Assembly (NCBI GenBank): GCA_035582835.1
Contig: JAYKAV010002923.1
Span: 52,638-116,637, forward strand
Reading direction: 5' to 3'
Source of the DNA: Phoebastria nigripes
Taxonomy: Eukaryota > Chordata > Aves > Procellariiformes > Diomedeidae
DNA length: 64,000 nucleotides
Made by a program: the position numbers and the translations under genes. Every line of letters begins with the position of its first letter. Within the stretch, counting starts at the first letter, position 1. The notes beneath the pieces were generated by a model, which saw only the letters and a list, made by a program, of their open reading frames with translations, did no database searches and was not told where the DNA came from. Shown here in pieces: positions 51,551-63,675 of this stretch.

Positions 51551-54500
51551 CTGAAAATCCCCAGATAAAGAACATTCTCTGTAACTCAGTTCAGTATAAC
51601 TTGATGCAAAATTATTCTAATCCTTGCAGTGAATTACTGCTATTGTTACTGTCATTTTCATGCTTACACTTCCTATTTATTTACAGTGGTAACTCTAAAG
51701 TGTTATCTAAAGTGGTAACTCTACCCAGACTCCCCTACTTATCTCCAGATACCCACTTTCCCTGCAAGAAAACAAAAAGTGCCAAAATTTTAGGAGCAGG
51801 ATCAAATATTTGATTCACTAGTTAGATTAACTGGAGGTTTGAAAACTTAAAACTTAGCTTGTCAAAACAAGAAAGGCTAAAACAGCAATACAATTTTTAT
51901 CCTACCCTTTAAAAGGGCAGACAACAGACAATTTGTGTGCTTAGCATGCAAATTTCATTCAATTTCAACTGAACCACTCACTTCCCATTTGAAAGATCAT
52001 TTCAACAGCTCCTAAGAGGTTTTTGACATTTCTAACACTGTCTTCTGTGCACATCTGAGACAGCTGACGACAAAGGTGTTCTGTTAGATGGTAATATGCA
52101 AAATCTATTGAGTATCTTAAACATGCCAAATAATATTGACCATGAGTTATCTATTAACTGCAGAGAACACTATTTTCCCCAACTTCTTTTGTAGTTAGTA
52201 CTCCCCTTTAATGAAGGTTCTATTACTGACAAAATCCACAAAGTTAAAAGCTACCTTGAGTAACTGTCTGAATTGCTAGTTTTTCTTTTGTTTGTTAGAG
52301 CACCCGTGCTCATGGTTCTTGCCACACTAGGAGGGGTTGATGTCCGTGTTTTTGTTGCACCTCTAAAACAGAATAAATATCTGATTATTTATATACACAC
52401 AGAAACATATACAAGAATATGTATTTACTAATGATATAAAAAAATGAGTTCAAAAATCTACACATCAATTAATTGTATAAAAAATATAACATTTCCTACC
52501 AAAAGCAGACAGAAGAGCTTTGGCATGAACTTGCATGGTTTGGACTGAATATGACTTGAATCTTACAAAGACAAGCTAAACGGAACAGCAAGTCCCTTCC
52601 TGTTCATGTGTTTCACTTGCTATCACACCAAAATACAGGTAGATCCTGCACTACTGGTTGTTTAGTATGTTCTAATGTCTACCTTGACAGACTACAAGTC
52701 AATTCTTAGGACTGGCAGGGCTTTCAGAGAAATAGAGAGCACCTGACTGCAGGTCTTAACAGTTTAAAAAAATGTAGAAAGGACACCATATTCTCAATAA
52801 TTTGTGACCAATATGAAGTGAGTCACAAGACTTTTTCTTCTTCATAGCCACAGACTTTATTTAGGATGCATACTTCTCAGATAATGCTGTAGATCCTCTT
52901 TCTTCAAAGCATAAATATTATATTTATAAATATAAATAGAAGGAGGAAAGGAAAGAAAGTCTATCCAGCTGGGCATTAGGGCCTAATTTTTTTCTAGCCT
53001 GTCAGTGTTCTTAAAGTTGGCTTCAATAGTATGACCACATAGCTGTGAAAGCTGCTTTCCTCAAGACTCATGGGTTTTATGAGAAGCCAGTATGCAAAGA
53101 AAAGCACATCCTAAACATAAAGAACATCTCACTGCTTGCTTTGATGAGTAGAGAAACATCAGAATCCCCTGAAAAATCTGAGTAGCACTACAAAAAAGAG
53201 CTAGGAAGGGACATCCTTTTATCATCAGTGACCAAGGACAGAATTTTTCGTCATTGCTCAAAAGAATTACTATTCACTTGGATTTCTTCTTCTTTAACAA
53301 GACTTCAGTGACTACGACATCTTGTGCATGACCCACCAAGTTTTTCTGTTCTCATTCTTGAACACCGATGTAGAAATGAAATTTAAGTTGGGACTGGCTC
53401 ATGGACATTAAAAAAAATTAAAACAAGACTCCATTTAAAAAATCAGTCACCAAGAGCCCAATCAGCAATGAAAACCCCAAAGTGATTTTTATTTTCTTCC
53501 CTTCAGATGAACCTAACTGCTCCTTTCAGAATTATAAACAACTTAGTCTTGGTTTGGTTTTCAAAGTATATATAAGGAAATGCATTCAACTCCAGTAACT
53601 TCAAATGCAACACTAACACAACTGAGGAACAATGTAATAACTCCTGAATTTTAGCCATGTTGCATAAAACATTCCCTCCTTCATGTTACGAGCGTAGGCT
53701 AAAGATGGCTTTTCAGCTCCTTCCATCACTTAAACACTTCAGTGGAAAAGTGATCAAATGATTAAGCACAAAAGTGGAAGTCAGGAACTAAATTTAAGAT
53801 TAAATCAAGTGAAATTATATCTAATTGAAGTATTCAAGTTTAACAAGAATGGCTTCTACATGCAACAGGTAGAGTGGAACCATCAAAGATTCTGGCTCAT
53901 TGGGCAGAACACTAACTACCTCTGTTAGTTTTCCTGTCTGCCCTCTTATTTAGCAAGGAGATTCTAAAGATGGTTTTATTTAAAACAAAACAAAACAAAA
54001 CTGTGCAGACTGAAAAGCACTACCTAAGTTATATCAGAATTAAAACCTATTAAAAGTTACGGCAGTCTTTCAGAAGTTACAGAATTTCAGGATAAAAGTT
54101 CTAAATCTAACCTAAATTACACTGTTACAAGTATGCACAACAGTACTAATGCTAAATATTCTATCTTGTGTTATTTCCCCCATTTTGTTTTACACTGAAG
54201 AGAGACCTTTGCTTATAATTGAGTAAAATTCATTAGAGCTTAATAGTGGAAAGAACATACTGGACTGTTACTTTACTTGTTATGGAAGCTAGAAAAGCAT
54301 ATAAAGAAAAATTGAGCTGTAGACACAGAAATGGTATGGATCATCATGGATCAGCGATGATCAGACAATGATGCAAAGGACAGAATTGTGTCTCAATTTC
54401 TATTTAGACAACTCCAAGTAATTTAAAACAAATTTTTCAAAAGTATTACCGGCTCAGTTTTCTCTGTACTTTCAACTTGGGACCAACATACTACTTTTTC

Positions 54501-57252
54501 AAAACTAACAGCATTAATTTCTTAAACTGAAATCTCTTCAGGGTGTACTGTGAATCAATCGTTTGTGAACATAATGCTAGGAGTCCTTGATATTTGAAAG
54601 AAATTAACATGAAAAATTGTCCACTAGTCTTTCTTGTATTTCAACTGTTCAATTCTCTAAAATATGTATAATACACCCTCATCCCACTAGGGTACTCTGA
54701 AAATTCACCTGATGCTTTAATACTAGGCATATACTAGAGAAATTTCCCAGAAATCAGTGTCTTAAAAACATGATTTGTACGGTGTCTAGTACAGCATTAC
54801 AGGCCACTGATTGAACCGGGGGGGGGGAAAAATCAAAATATTGAAAAGCCACATTGAAAGTGCACCGCCCACCCTGTCTATTGAGGGAGGCAGACTCCCA
54901 TGAACAGATAAAACATCATTCATTAAAGGTTTAACAGGACGTCTCAATTCTGAAATGTTTAAACATATAATTTCTGCAGATTTTTTTCCCAATTAGTTTT
55001 CTAAAAATTCAGAAAAAAACAAATCTATTTTCAGACTAGAAACTTTCATATGAGTCTTATAATTAACTGCAATGATTTCTGCCATTTTTCATGAGTAAAT
55101 CAACAGAAGTAGCAGGCTGCCACTGTCTACAACTTTATTCATCCCAGATCTAGACACATAATTAGCATCAGGTTTCATGTATATTTGATGACGAATCTTG
55201 AAATTGCATTAAGTTCCAATCTGATCTCTAGAGACAGATGTCTTCCAACAAAGTCAGACATTCTTGATTATCTCAACTTTTGTCACCACAGCTTGGTCTC
55301 TTCTGATCTAACCTCTGCCACTTCTATCTACCTGTCCAGTTCTGTTGTTTTTTCTGTTTGGTTGGATATTTTTGTTTGTTTTGTTTTTGCAAAGCTATAT
55401 AAATCCTCGTTCTAAGTCGTATCACGTGAAGTATTAATGGAGCCTGACAGCAGATCAGGCTGTGTACCAATGCCACCCTGAACTCTTAAAATCTGGACAT
55501 ACCTTTAAAGATGTTTATTATCCATTCTCAATTTCAAAAGAAGTAAGATTGAAGGGGACTCCCCTTCCTAAAGCAGCTCATGTTGTACATCTAGTTGAGT
55601 TACCACTGCTTGCAAAATGAAAAACTGAAAGAAAATTCTAAAATAAGCTTGTCTTTTTCTATTTACACATTCACAATTTGGTTGGATTTTGCCGTAAAAT
55701 ACTGAAATATCAAGCTTGCTTCCTAAACAGGGCATTTTCAGGTATTCTTGACAGCTATCACTGTCACCCACAACAGCTCATAGTTTTGTGCAAAGTCATA
55801 AATATGCACGACTAATGGCATGCATGCCAAAGTCCAGAAACCTTTGCCATAAACTGTAACCAGTCACATTGCTATGCTGAATTTAACAATGTCTAGTAGC
55901 TATCCACATTTGTCCAGTGCTGTTGGCACATAACATGTTGAATAACCTCCTGCAAGGAAGGCAGATTCAATTCACGAACTCAGTGGACATCTGAATAAGA
56001 ACAACAGTGATGTTATGAAGAGCAGAGTAAGTGCCTATACTCTTAAGGAAGTTCTCTCAAGAAGAAAAATCAAATCATTGCTCTACGGATAGGGGCTACT
56101 GTAAGCACGTTTGGTAACTCACTAAGTCAAATTTTCAACATCTTAGTAATGTATTATAAAATGAAAAACTGACCTAATTTTTGATGGTTCGCAGGATTTA
56201 TAGCTCTAACCAAACATGCAAAGGAACAAAAAAACAAAACAAAACAAACAAACAAACAAAAAAAATCTGTTTGTCTAGAAAGAGCTCCCCCCCTTTCATT
56301 CCTTTTGCTTCTTCAAATATTCTGGCCCTGTCTCAAAGATACTTCAGCTTTGGTTACAACACTAAAACGGCATTAAGAGATTTAGACACACTTCTACTAC
56401 TTAAAGCATTACATTCCATGTACGTGCCACATAATTCATTACTAATTTCTCTTTTGCAATATTCTTTAAGGTATTGTTTATGAAGAATCCCCATTTGAAT
56501 TTGGCATCTTCCAAATTATATCAAAGGGTTAACTACAATCTAGTATCTATTTCCTTTTTAAAAGATTGGAATACCCTTTCTTCCAAACTTAGATCTTAAA
56601 CCTGCTGAATATTCAGAAGTCTCTATATGANATAAGTTGGACTTAATAAAAGACTTTACCTCTCATTACAAAGTCTGCCTTGCTTACATTCTTGGACCAC
56701 CACAGCTATCTTATAGAAGTAGGAGATAGATAAATATTTGAATTTAAGAGAATAAAATTACTTTGTCATAAAACAGATATTTGTACAGTTATCAGGCTTA
56801 AATGCTTACTTCAGCTTTACATCATGCAAATTCAGCTTTATCTCAGGTTTACAAAGATTGAAGTTCATTACTCTTAGTCCATAATCAATCAGTGACAGAA
56901 GAAATCAAATCTGAGAAAAGTCTTCATCTTTCTTGTCCTACCATGAAGCTGTTTACCTAGCATGAAACAGATACTTATACTAATTATATTATATACTCTT
57001 CTCCCACAGCATTTATATTGAAGACATACTGGACAGCAGATGTCTGTCAAGGTCACACTTTTACTATTCCAATGCTTTGGAGGAACATTTCTGCAAAACA
57101 GATAAACCACACTGATTTGTGATACTTACTTCTTTATAGGCAACAACTCATTTGGTCTTTTGATGGTACTGTCTGTTTTTGTATCAGTGTCATAAAACCT
57201 TTGCACATCTCGTCCAGTTCGCAGTGGTGGGCCTAACTTGTCCATCTTACTA
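51364..57252 (-). CDS. ZC2HC1A: Zinc finger C2HC domain protein 1A, 3' exons only (partial)
   Basis: Partial gene on the minus strand: 57252-57130 (candidate), 52362-52255 and 51550-51364. The last two encode the conserved C-terminus: STPPSVAR and LTNKRKT followed by KFCHECGTRYPVEWAKFCC, close to the human ZC2HC1A end as I recall it. Two CxxC pairs 11 residues apart form a zinc-ribbon-like tail, and the protein ends RRMVV. The N-terminal C2HC fingers (CKICGR.., CPYCQRRF..) and the Ser-rich middle were not found, so those exons are expected beyond 64000. The biochemical role of the family is poorly known; zinc binding is predicted. The gene converges on IL7, as in human. The last exon pair is secure; the 57 kb exon is less so. 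Confidence 0.9.
52255..52362 (-). CDS. ZC2HC1A: ZC2HC1A penultimate exon
   Basis: 108 nt between acceptor TTCTGTTTTAG and donor GTAGCT on the minus strand, phase 2 in and phase 2 out. Encodes basic, Thr/Ser-rich sequence with STPPSVAR and LTNKRKT, which align with human STPPSLAR and LTNKRKT. The junction to the terminal exon keeps the frame. Confidence 0.93.
56227..56265 (+). repeat. (CAAAA)n/(CAAA)n repeat
   Basis: A-rich short tandem repeat of CAAAA and CAAA units in the 52-57 kb ZC2HC1A intron. Confidence 0.8.
57130..57252 (-). CDS. Candidate symmetric exon joined in frame to ZC2HC1A
   Basis: An isolated frame on the minus strand bounded by TATATATTTTAG and a perfect donor GTAAGT. It is 123 nt, phase 2 at both ends, and encodes about 41 residues including DKLGPPLRTGRDVQRF and IKRPNELLPIKK. 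Its last two bases AA plus the first A of the 52 kb exon give Lys and keep the ZC2HC1A frame. It could be included or skipped without a frameshift. I do not recognise the residues, and the human protein as I recall it has no equivalent. It may be an avian cassette exon, an alternative first or internal exon, or chance. Two other AGs (exon starting at 57249 or 57245) are possible acceptors. Confidence 0.5.
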
Positions 57253-57369
57253 CTAAAATATATAAAGGGGTACTCATAAGGAGATTGATAGATTGCTATT
57301 CAAGTTATCGCAAAAAAAATTAAAGTACTCACAATTAAATACTTATATTCCCACAGAATTCCCATTGAC

Positions 57370-57388
57370 AAAAAAAAAAAAAAAAAAA
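57370..57388 (+). repeat. Poly(A) tract (19 A)
   Basis: A-run about 120 bp from the candidate ZC2HC1A exon at 57130-57252. Confidence 0.8.
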
Positions 57389-57742
57389 GTACAAATCAGA
57401 CTTTAATAATCCAGCAAACAAAAGGGTTCTTCCTACTTTAAAGTGAGGATTTCAGAGACTTATATTTGGATTAGGTTTCCAATGCCTTTTTTTTTTTAAT
57501 TCTTTTTAAACAAAACAAAAAACTAATGCCAGTTATCCTGCACAATCTGCAAAATGCACTCACATTTGGCCTTTTTTCTTTTAAGAATAGCTTTCATAAT
57601 GTCAAACTCATCACATCTAGAAAAGGGGGCTTATAATTACAAGTCATAGTAACTTTATTAAGATGTTAGAAAATAACAGAGATATAAGTACAAGCCTCCT
57701 TGAGTTTAAAATTAGCAAGGAGGAAAATTTTTCCTTTTTCAC

Positions 57743-57762
57743 TTTTTTTTTTTTTTTTTTTT
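57743..57762 (+). repeat. Poly(T) tract (20 T)
   Basis: Uninterrupted T-run in a ZC2HC1A intron. Confidence 0.85.
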
Positions 57763-59614
57763 GGTAAAGGCTGAGCATTGTGCCCAGAGAGAATAACATG
57801 CCTTCCATTCTCTTTTCTTTTATGGAGATGAGAAAAGAACAGAGGAAAGCCTGAAAGAAAAACAACTTTGTTTTAATATCAAAAAATCCACTCACAATAG
57901 ATGGTACTATACACACAGGCAATACTTTAATACTTTTTTACTATTACGGATAACATTTCCAAACCAAAAAGAATAAACCAAAAATCAAATTTTAAAAACA
58001 TTAATTAAATAAAAAAAAAAACCCAAAATAAAACACACCACCATCCCTCCCACACATCATAAGGAGAATTGTAGCTTTTGAGAAACCACAACTTATATTA
58101 GAAAAATTAGGTCTTCAAGTCAAGTGCTGCATTTTTATCATCTTAAACCATACAGTAAAACCTACAAAAAGCCCATTATATCTCCACTCCTACCTCAATA
58201 ATGTAAATGAAGTTTCTTCTTCTCAAAAAAAGCCTAATAACTTAAGCCTTAACTGGAAAATTATGAAACTTAAAGAGTATTTTTATTCATCTTTCTGAAA
58301 TTAAAGAACTATAAAGAAACAAACCAAGCAACACTGATGGAAATGTCTGGGTAGCTGAAGCTTAACTCTTCTGTAAGCTTCCCACTGCTAAAGGGAAGTC
58401 ATAAGGAAAAAACAAACAAGCAAAACCAACAAAACACACCCTCACACCGAGAGAAATAATTTCTTAAAATTACTGTGCAGTTTTCTGATTCTTGTCATAC
58501 AACCTTAATAAACTACAATGCCAGGAAAATTACTAAACAGCTAATTGCTGTCAAGGAAGCATATTATTTTCAATATAGCTTTTAATATATTTAAAAAAAA
58601 AAAAAAAATGGCTCTTGTGTATCTCCAACACCCATATCATACTACTTCATACTGCTTCTACAATAACATCATATTAAAGGGCACAGAACCCATAAAGTTC
58701 GCAACATGATTTGTTTTTTGGGAAGCTTCTGGTGTGAACCTTGCAATCCACATCACATCTCTAAAGCATCAAAGGAAATCTCCCCATAAGGAACAAAAAT
58801 TCAACAATGCTAAATGATATTCATTCATCATAAAGTCAGCAGGGAACACTGAGATTTTAGTCTTGACAATTTAGCCCCAAATAATGCAGGCTGTAAGATA
58901 AGTTCCCCTGGAGTTCCTCTTCCCACTCCTCCTCCCTAACAGATGTTCTGGTTCAAACTAGTTAACTCAGGAAATGCTTAATCAATTCCTGTTTGACCAA
59001 ATACACACTCTTTACATATTTCCCAAGGACTGAGAAGCAAGACTGAGGTATTTGACACTGCAAGACATATACTCCAACCTATCATGATTTTCTTAGCTCT
59101 TTTCTGAACCTTTAACAATTTATCAACATAATCTGTAACTCCAGGCACCTACAGCATAGAGTACCGAAGACAATAACCTAGAAGCAGTCATGATACTGCC
59201 AAAATAAAGAACTACACTTAAGAAATAAAACCAAAAAAACCCAAAGCTGACAGCCCTTTCATGTACTAATGAAAAAAAGCACAATCATAAGAATCTTCTG
59301 AAATGCAAAGACACCAAGACAACTTCTTATTTACCTTGATTGCATTGAACAAAGCTGTGTAAGTTATAGTCTTAATGAAAGGAACAAGCTATTTTAAAAA
59401 TATAATGTTTTAAAGGCTACACATGCTGTACGGCAAATATATAAGTGGAATTTAAAATTTATTGATACTAGTTAGGTGTGCCATTCATATTGCATTTCAG
59501 CTGTAAGTGTGGTGGTGCATTTCCTCCCGTCCCCTGGACCACTCTACAATCTCAGGAATTCCCATTAGGCCTTAGCCTTTGTGTAATGAGTTGGGTGGTT
59601 AAGCGTCCCTTGAC

Positions 59615-59704
59615 CGTACCAGGCACTCTTGCATGGCTAAGGTGGGGAGCGGCACCGATCGTACCAGGAACACCTGTTGCCTGACCAAGGTAGGGAACGA
59701 GAGT
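59615..59704 (+). repeat. Imperfect 45-bp tandem repeat in the LTR U3
   Basis: Two copies begin CGTACCAGG at 59615 and 59660 and share AAGGT.GGGA.CG near their ends. Such direct repeats are typical of retroviral enhancers. Confidence 0.65.
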
Positions 59705-59763
59705 GGGAATAATTCATCATCCCTGACAGCCTTGCAACATTCCCTACCTGGATCGTAGCTCAA

Positions 59764-59807
59764 GTGGAACAATACCATTGTTACTGTGGAACGATACCAT
59801 TGTTATT
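59764..59807 (+). repeat. 22-bp tandem repeat in the LTR U3
   Basis: GTGGAACAATACCATTGTTA and GTGGAACGATACCATTGTTA follow each other with period 22, about 75 bp before the TATAAA. Confidence 0.75.
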
Positions 59808-60705
59808 ATCCCAGATCGTTCCGGATTGTGACCAGGATGGAAATTTACGGATGACTGAAGCCAATCATCTTGCGAACCTATAAACAGCAGTCCCAAGTGA
59901 GGCCCTTTGACCTCTCATGGACCGCAGCGGGCTGTGCCCAGTATCTCCCTCTGAATGGGATGCCACTCAGAGCTCGCGAACTCTCGAGTTTGCGATATTC
60001 GGAGGCCCATCGCCAAAAGCTGACGACGGGACCTGGGCTGAAACACTCCTCGAGGCTCAACCCCTCGCCTGTTGAGAAATGCTGAGACATTTGACNTGAA
60101 TATTTCACGAGACTCGAGGGGAATTTTAACAGGTATACCTTTTGTACATTTATATGTATTTGTGTCTCTGTGTGTGTGTGAATTGATTTAGGTAACTAAT
60201 AACAAGTGCAATCTGTAATCAAGCCACTGTTGTGATTATAGTAAATTCTATTAACTCACTTTGTAAATGTTAAATTAATCAATGATTAAGTGCTGCTAAA
60301 ATCTCGTGATCCCGCTTACAACTGTGAGTGAATCTTAGATTGTTGCTAGACACATATAATCTGTTAGACATAAACCGTTGACCAAGTCTGGGACTAGGAG
60401 TGGATCCAGCCGCACCTAAGCTCCATCAGGAGTTTAGAAAGCAAGGGGGTCTACTCTGAATCTCATGACTCAATGGGAGGGTCTCCCTTACCCTTTTGCG
60501 TCTTCGGTCTCTGTATAAATCATTCTAGCTCAATTCTAACTCAATTTTCCTTTGTATGCTTCATCCATGTAGTAAGTGATAGAGTGAACCTTGCCATCGA
60601 ACTCTGTTAAGTCGCACTTTTTATAAATTTCTATTGAAATCACTTTCTGCTAATACCTTTGACAGTGATCTTTAAGGGGCTTTAAACCACTCATTCACGA
60701 CAAAC

Positions 60706-60723
60706 TGGCATAGTCGGCAGGAT
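60706..60723 (+). other. Retroviral primer-binding site, tRNA-Ser type
   Basis: TGGCATAGTCGGCAGGAT is complementary to the 3' end of vertebrate tRNA-Ser (AGA/TGA type, ending ..CCGACTACG-CCA) at 17 of 18 positions. The single difference is G to A at a CpG, as expected from decay. Its place three bases after the CA end of the LTR confirms element orientation. Confidence 0.75.
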
Positions 60724-61739
60724 CCTAAATCAGGCTTTCGTGACAGTAAGACAGTATTGTATGTGTCACTAACAGACATGATTCCCACAAGGTATAACTT
60801 TGATCAGCTTAACATTAAATAGTATGTCTTATCCCCAAAATAAAATAAAAATGACAAAGTAATTTCTAAGGGTTCATTTGCCATATTGAAAAACATCACG
60901 TAATTTTCCAAGTCCCAGTAAAAACAAAAATAAATACTGTTCATAAATGAAACATGCATAGACAATTAATCTGTACGTGCAAAAGATCCCTGGCTGGCCA
61001 CAAACAGTGGTGTCAAGTTCTGCTAGGCAAAACAGTTTGCATGTGGAAGTGGAGTTTGCCTGTTTGCTTAGCCTTAGGATAGGAAGAAGAACCTACCCAT
61101 TTTTTTTTCTCCTGAAAATCTGATTACTTCTGACAGCTTACTAGAACTGCCCTACCCCTCAAGAAATGTAAGACAGTGCTAAACTCTGTACTCTTACAAA
61201 ATATGTATCAAACTTAGGATCTTAACATGATTCACTATCAAAATATAAGCCTAACTACAATTTTCTAACTACTAGAATTAATTTTCCTTTTCCNATTTCT
61301 TCAACATCAAAAAGATGAAATCCTATTTTCACGCAAGTGAATGAAAATTTTCCTACTGACTACAATACAGAGTCACAGGCTACTCTTGCACTCTCTCTTG
61401 CTTCTCTAGGACTCAGAAATGATGCCCTTATGCTACACTTCCATTAATACTTATAACTGGCTGTGCTCTTACTCTGTCCAGGCAGAAAAAGAAAACTCTC
61501 ACAGCAGAGCTCACATCCTGATCTACGTGTACAAAGTAAGCCTCACTAACGCTAACCTAGCTTATGTTGATGATGCTGTGGTGTGCTTTCTCAGTAGTCC
61601 TTTACTTGGGGAGCAGAAGAGAAAAATTCAAATTAAAAAAAGAAATAGTATAGCAAAAATGACTTAAAATAAGGGAGTTCATAAAATTTGGCTGCATTTC
61701 TGCTCATACAAAATAAAAATTTATACTGCGATATTGAAG

Positions 61740-61766
61740 TTGAACTTCATATGAAATGAAGTTCAA
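61740..61766. repeat. Perfect 11-bp inverted repeat with 5-nt loop
   Basis: TTGAACTTCAT, loop ATGAA, ATGAAGTTCAA. No tRNA or known RNA is recognised. It lies in intronic or intergenic A+T-rich DNA. Confidence 0.8.
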
Positions 61767-62210
61767 GAATCTTTCCTTTACAGAACTAAACACCTTAGAG
61801 ACCCAGTTCGTTTTAGCCTTCACCTTTAAACACAAATGCACGAACAGTTTCATACACCTTTCACAATAGTTTCAGGCAGCAGTTCAAGAGTGCCACCTAA
61901 AGCGCAAGAGGGAAACTGCACGCCTGTATATTCTAATCACTTCTGGCTGTTACATTAGCCAGCAGATAGTAATTTCTTGCCCCTTTGCATATGCAACACA
62001 GAGAACAGGTACCATGATTATACAGAAAGAAGCAGTGTCTGATTAAATTTCCCCCCTCCAACACATATAGAAGTCATCCTTGATATTGCACAATATAATT
62101 GTAATTCTACTATTAGGCCTCGCTACCTCTCTGCCAAATCTGGAATTACAACAATCTAGGCAAAAATGGAAGGTTTCACTTAATCAATATGTAGAAAAAC
62201 AAAAAAATTA

Positions 62211-62232
62211 CAGTTTGCCTTAGGGCAAACTG
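62211..62232. repeat. Perfect 9-bp inverted repeat with 4-nt loop
   Basis: CAGTTTGCC, loop TTAG, GGCAAACTG. Short hairpin, function unknown. Confidence 0.75.
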
Positions 62233-63675
62233 CAGGACCTTGTTTCTTACAGCAAAAACTGGAATTTAACCTGGTCAAAAAAGTGTGTAGGCTCTTAAAT
62301 ATTTGCCGGGGGGGGGGGGAGCAGCATGTGATCACTTAACATTCCATTTGAAAGATTGCCCTTAAAACCATATATGTGCAAGACTGTGCTTGGTAAATCA
62401 GTTCACTAACAACTCAGAAGGAAGAGCATGACATCTTACAGCATGAGCTCTGCCTGACTTAGGTACAACAGAATCCCAGATCTCATGCTATGGCTTGTCA
62501 TTTTACTGGTTAAATCGTAAATGTAGCAAAAGAAATACATCTTGTTTCATCCTAATGAAGGTTGTTTTTATAAAATTTTAAAAGTGCTTTTATTTTATAA
62601 AATAATTCTAGCTGCAATTAGCTATAGCCTAAATTATAAGATGTTTTAATGTTTAAAATCTGTGTCACTACAGTATTAACTATTCTCACTCTCTGACTTC
62701 GGATGTTGACTGTTAGTGTCTCAATCCCTGCTCTGATATAATTTTGTAGGTATTTCAGCAGAACCCTACATATTTCCCCCTCATACCCCAATACTAAGGC
62801 CAAGATTAAGGCCAAAATTTGGTCACTAGTGACCAATCTGAGGCACCTAACTCTTCCATGTTGTAACTGCTCCTACACCTCTTTACTTCAACGAAACTCC
62901 TGACAAACTTGTTCTCAGAAGTGAATGCAAAGTAGCTAAAAGAAAAAGAAAGAATTGCTAGGTCTCAGGTATAACANTTAGGGAAGAGACACATTTAACA
63001 GCCATCTGTGAGAAGACTGGTTAGTATGACCAGCAAGAAATCATAAGGACTGGTTGGCAAAGACAAGAGGAGAACACAAGTTTTTTAGAGCAGAGAAGTG
63101 AGAAGGACTGCAGGCAGAAACACACTCATCATATCCATACTCTTAAAAACTGGAAATTGTGTAAGCAATTAAGTGAGGTTAAAAGGCAAGCTAACATTCA
63201 CTGCCTCTCAGAGATCATTACCTGAGAGCTACGCCAACCAGAAGTCATCTATTTGTGGTTAACAGCATGCGTGAACAGAGAGAACCCGTGCAAACATCTC
63301 TCCATATATTAACTATTTGGCTTGGTCACGTCACANTTCTTCCTCCAGGCTTCAGAAGAGTAAATGGAAGATCAAAGAATACAAAGTAGTCAGTCCAGTG
63401 AGCAACTGACTGGTAAAATTAAATAGAACTTCCTTGTTAAGATGTGAAGACCAAAACCTGTGCCCCCTCACAAACCAATACAGACTGCAATTAGAAATTC
63501 TATCAACAGGAAAAAGCCTTTCCCAGACAGCTGGGGTTCACCAACTGGGGTCAGAAACATGCCTTCAAATTATCTCAGCTGACTTTTTTACTGTGGTCTG
63601 CAGACCTACTTGTTTGCTACTCATCAGTAGGTGTTAATTCAACTTCTGAAAATGGAGAAATGTGATATTATTAGG

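Larger units (their letters stand above)
57253..59501. other. ZC2HC1A intron or upstream sequence without supported exon
   Basis: A+T-rich, with poly(A) and poly(T) runs at 57370 and 57743. Exon-like stretches at 57564-57616 and near 59337-59390 were examined and rejected. Nothing else is seen. Confidence 0.55.
59502..60702 (+). mobile_element. Endogenous retrovirus LTR, about 1.2 kb
   Basis: Starts TGTAAGTG and ends CACGACA, three bases before a primer-binding site. It is distinctly richer in CpG than its A+T-rich surroundings. The U3-like part has two sets of short direct repeats and a TATAAA at 59879-59884. No canonical AATAAA is present. I see no second LTR and no gag, pol or env frame downstream, so the element is an LTR with only a stub of internal sequence. 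It lies in plus orientation, antisense to ZC2HC1A. The 5' end is the less certain boundary. The PBS suggests a tRNA-Ser-primed lineage such as ERV-S/ERVL-type, but class assignment is tentative. Confidence 0.75.
60724..63675. other. Sequence between LTR and CR1 without supported exon
   Basis: Begins with the stub of retroviral internal sequence, whose end cannot be placed, then A+T-rich unique DNA with two short hairpins and a 12-base G-run at 62308-62319. No ZC2HC1A exon could be recognised here. Confidence 0.5.

Noticed and set aside
57564..57616. Exon-like minus-strand stretch (CDEFDIMKAILKRKKAK) with TTTTCTAG acceptor and GTGAGT donor
   Set aside because: It leaves in phase 1 and cannot join the 57252 or 52362 exons (phase 2) in frame; no homology is recognised.
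59337..59390. Minus-strand 54-nt open stretch ending in an AAG|GTAAAT donor
   Set aside because: Weak acceptor, short, phase 0 does not fit ZC2HC1A, and no similarity is recognised.
59478..60108. Short open frames across the LTR
   Set aside because: They fall in LTR sequence, which is regulatory rather than coding, and show no retroviral protein features.
61482..61535. Plus-strand exon-like block between TCTGTCCAG and GTAAGCC, open in one frame
   Set aside because: No partner exon on the plus strand and no recognised protein; likely chance.
61858..61903. Minus-strand segment with a strong acceptor (CCCTCTTGCGCTTTAG)
   Set aside because: Donor is weak, the frame leaves in phase 1, and the residues match nothing in ZC2HC1A.
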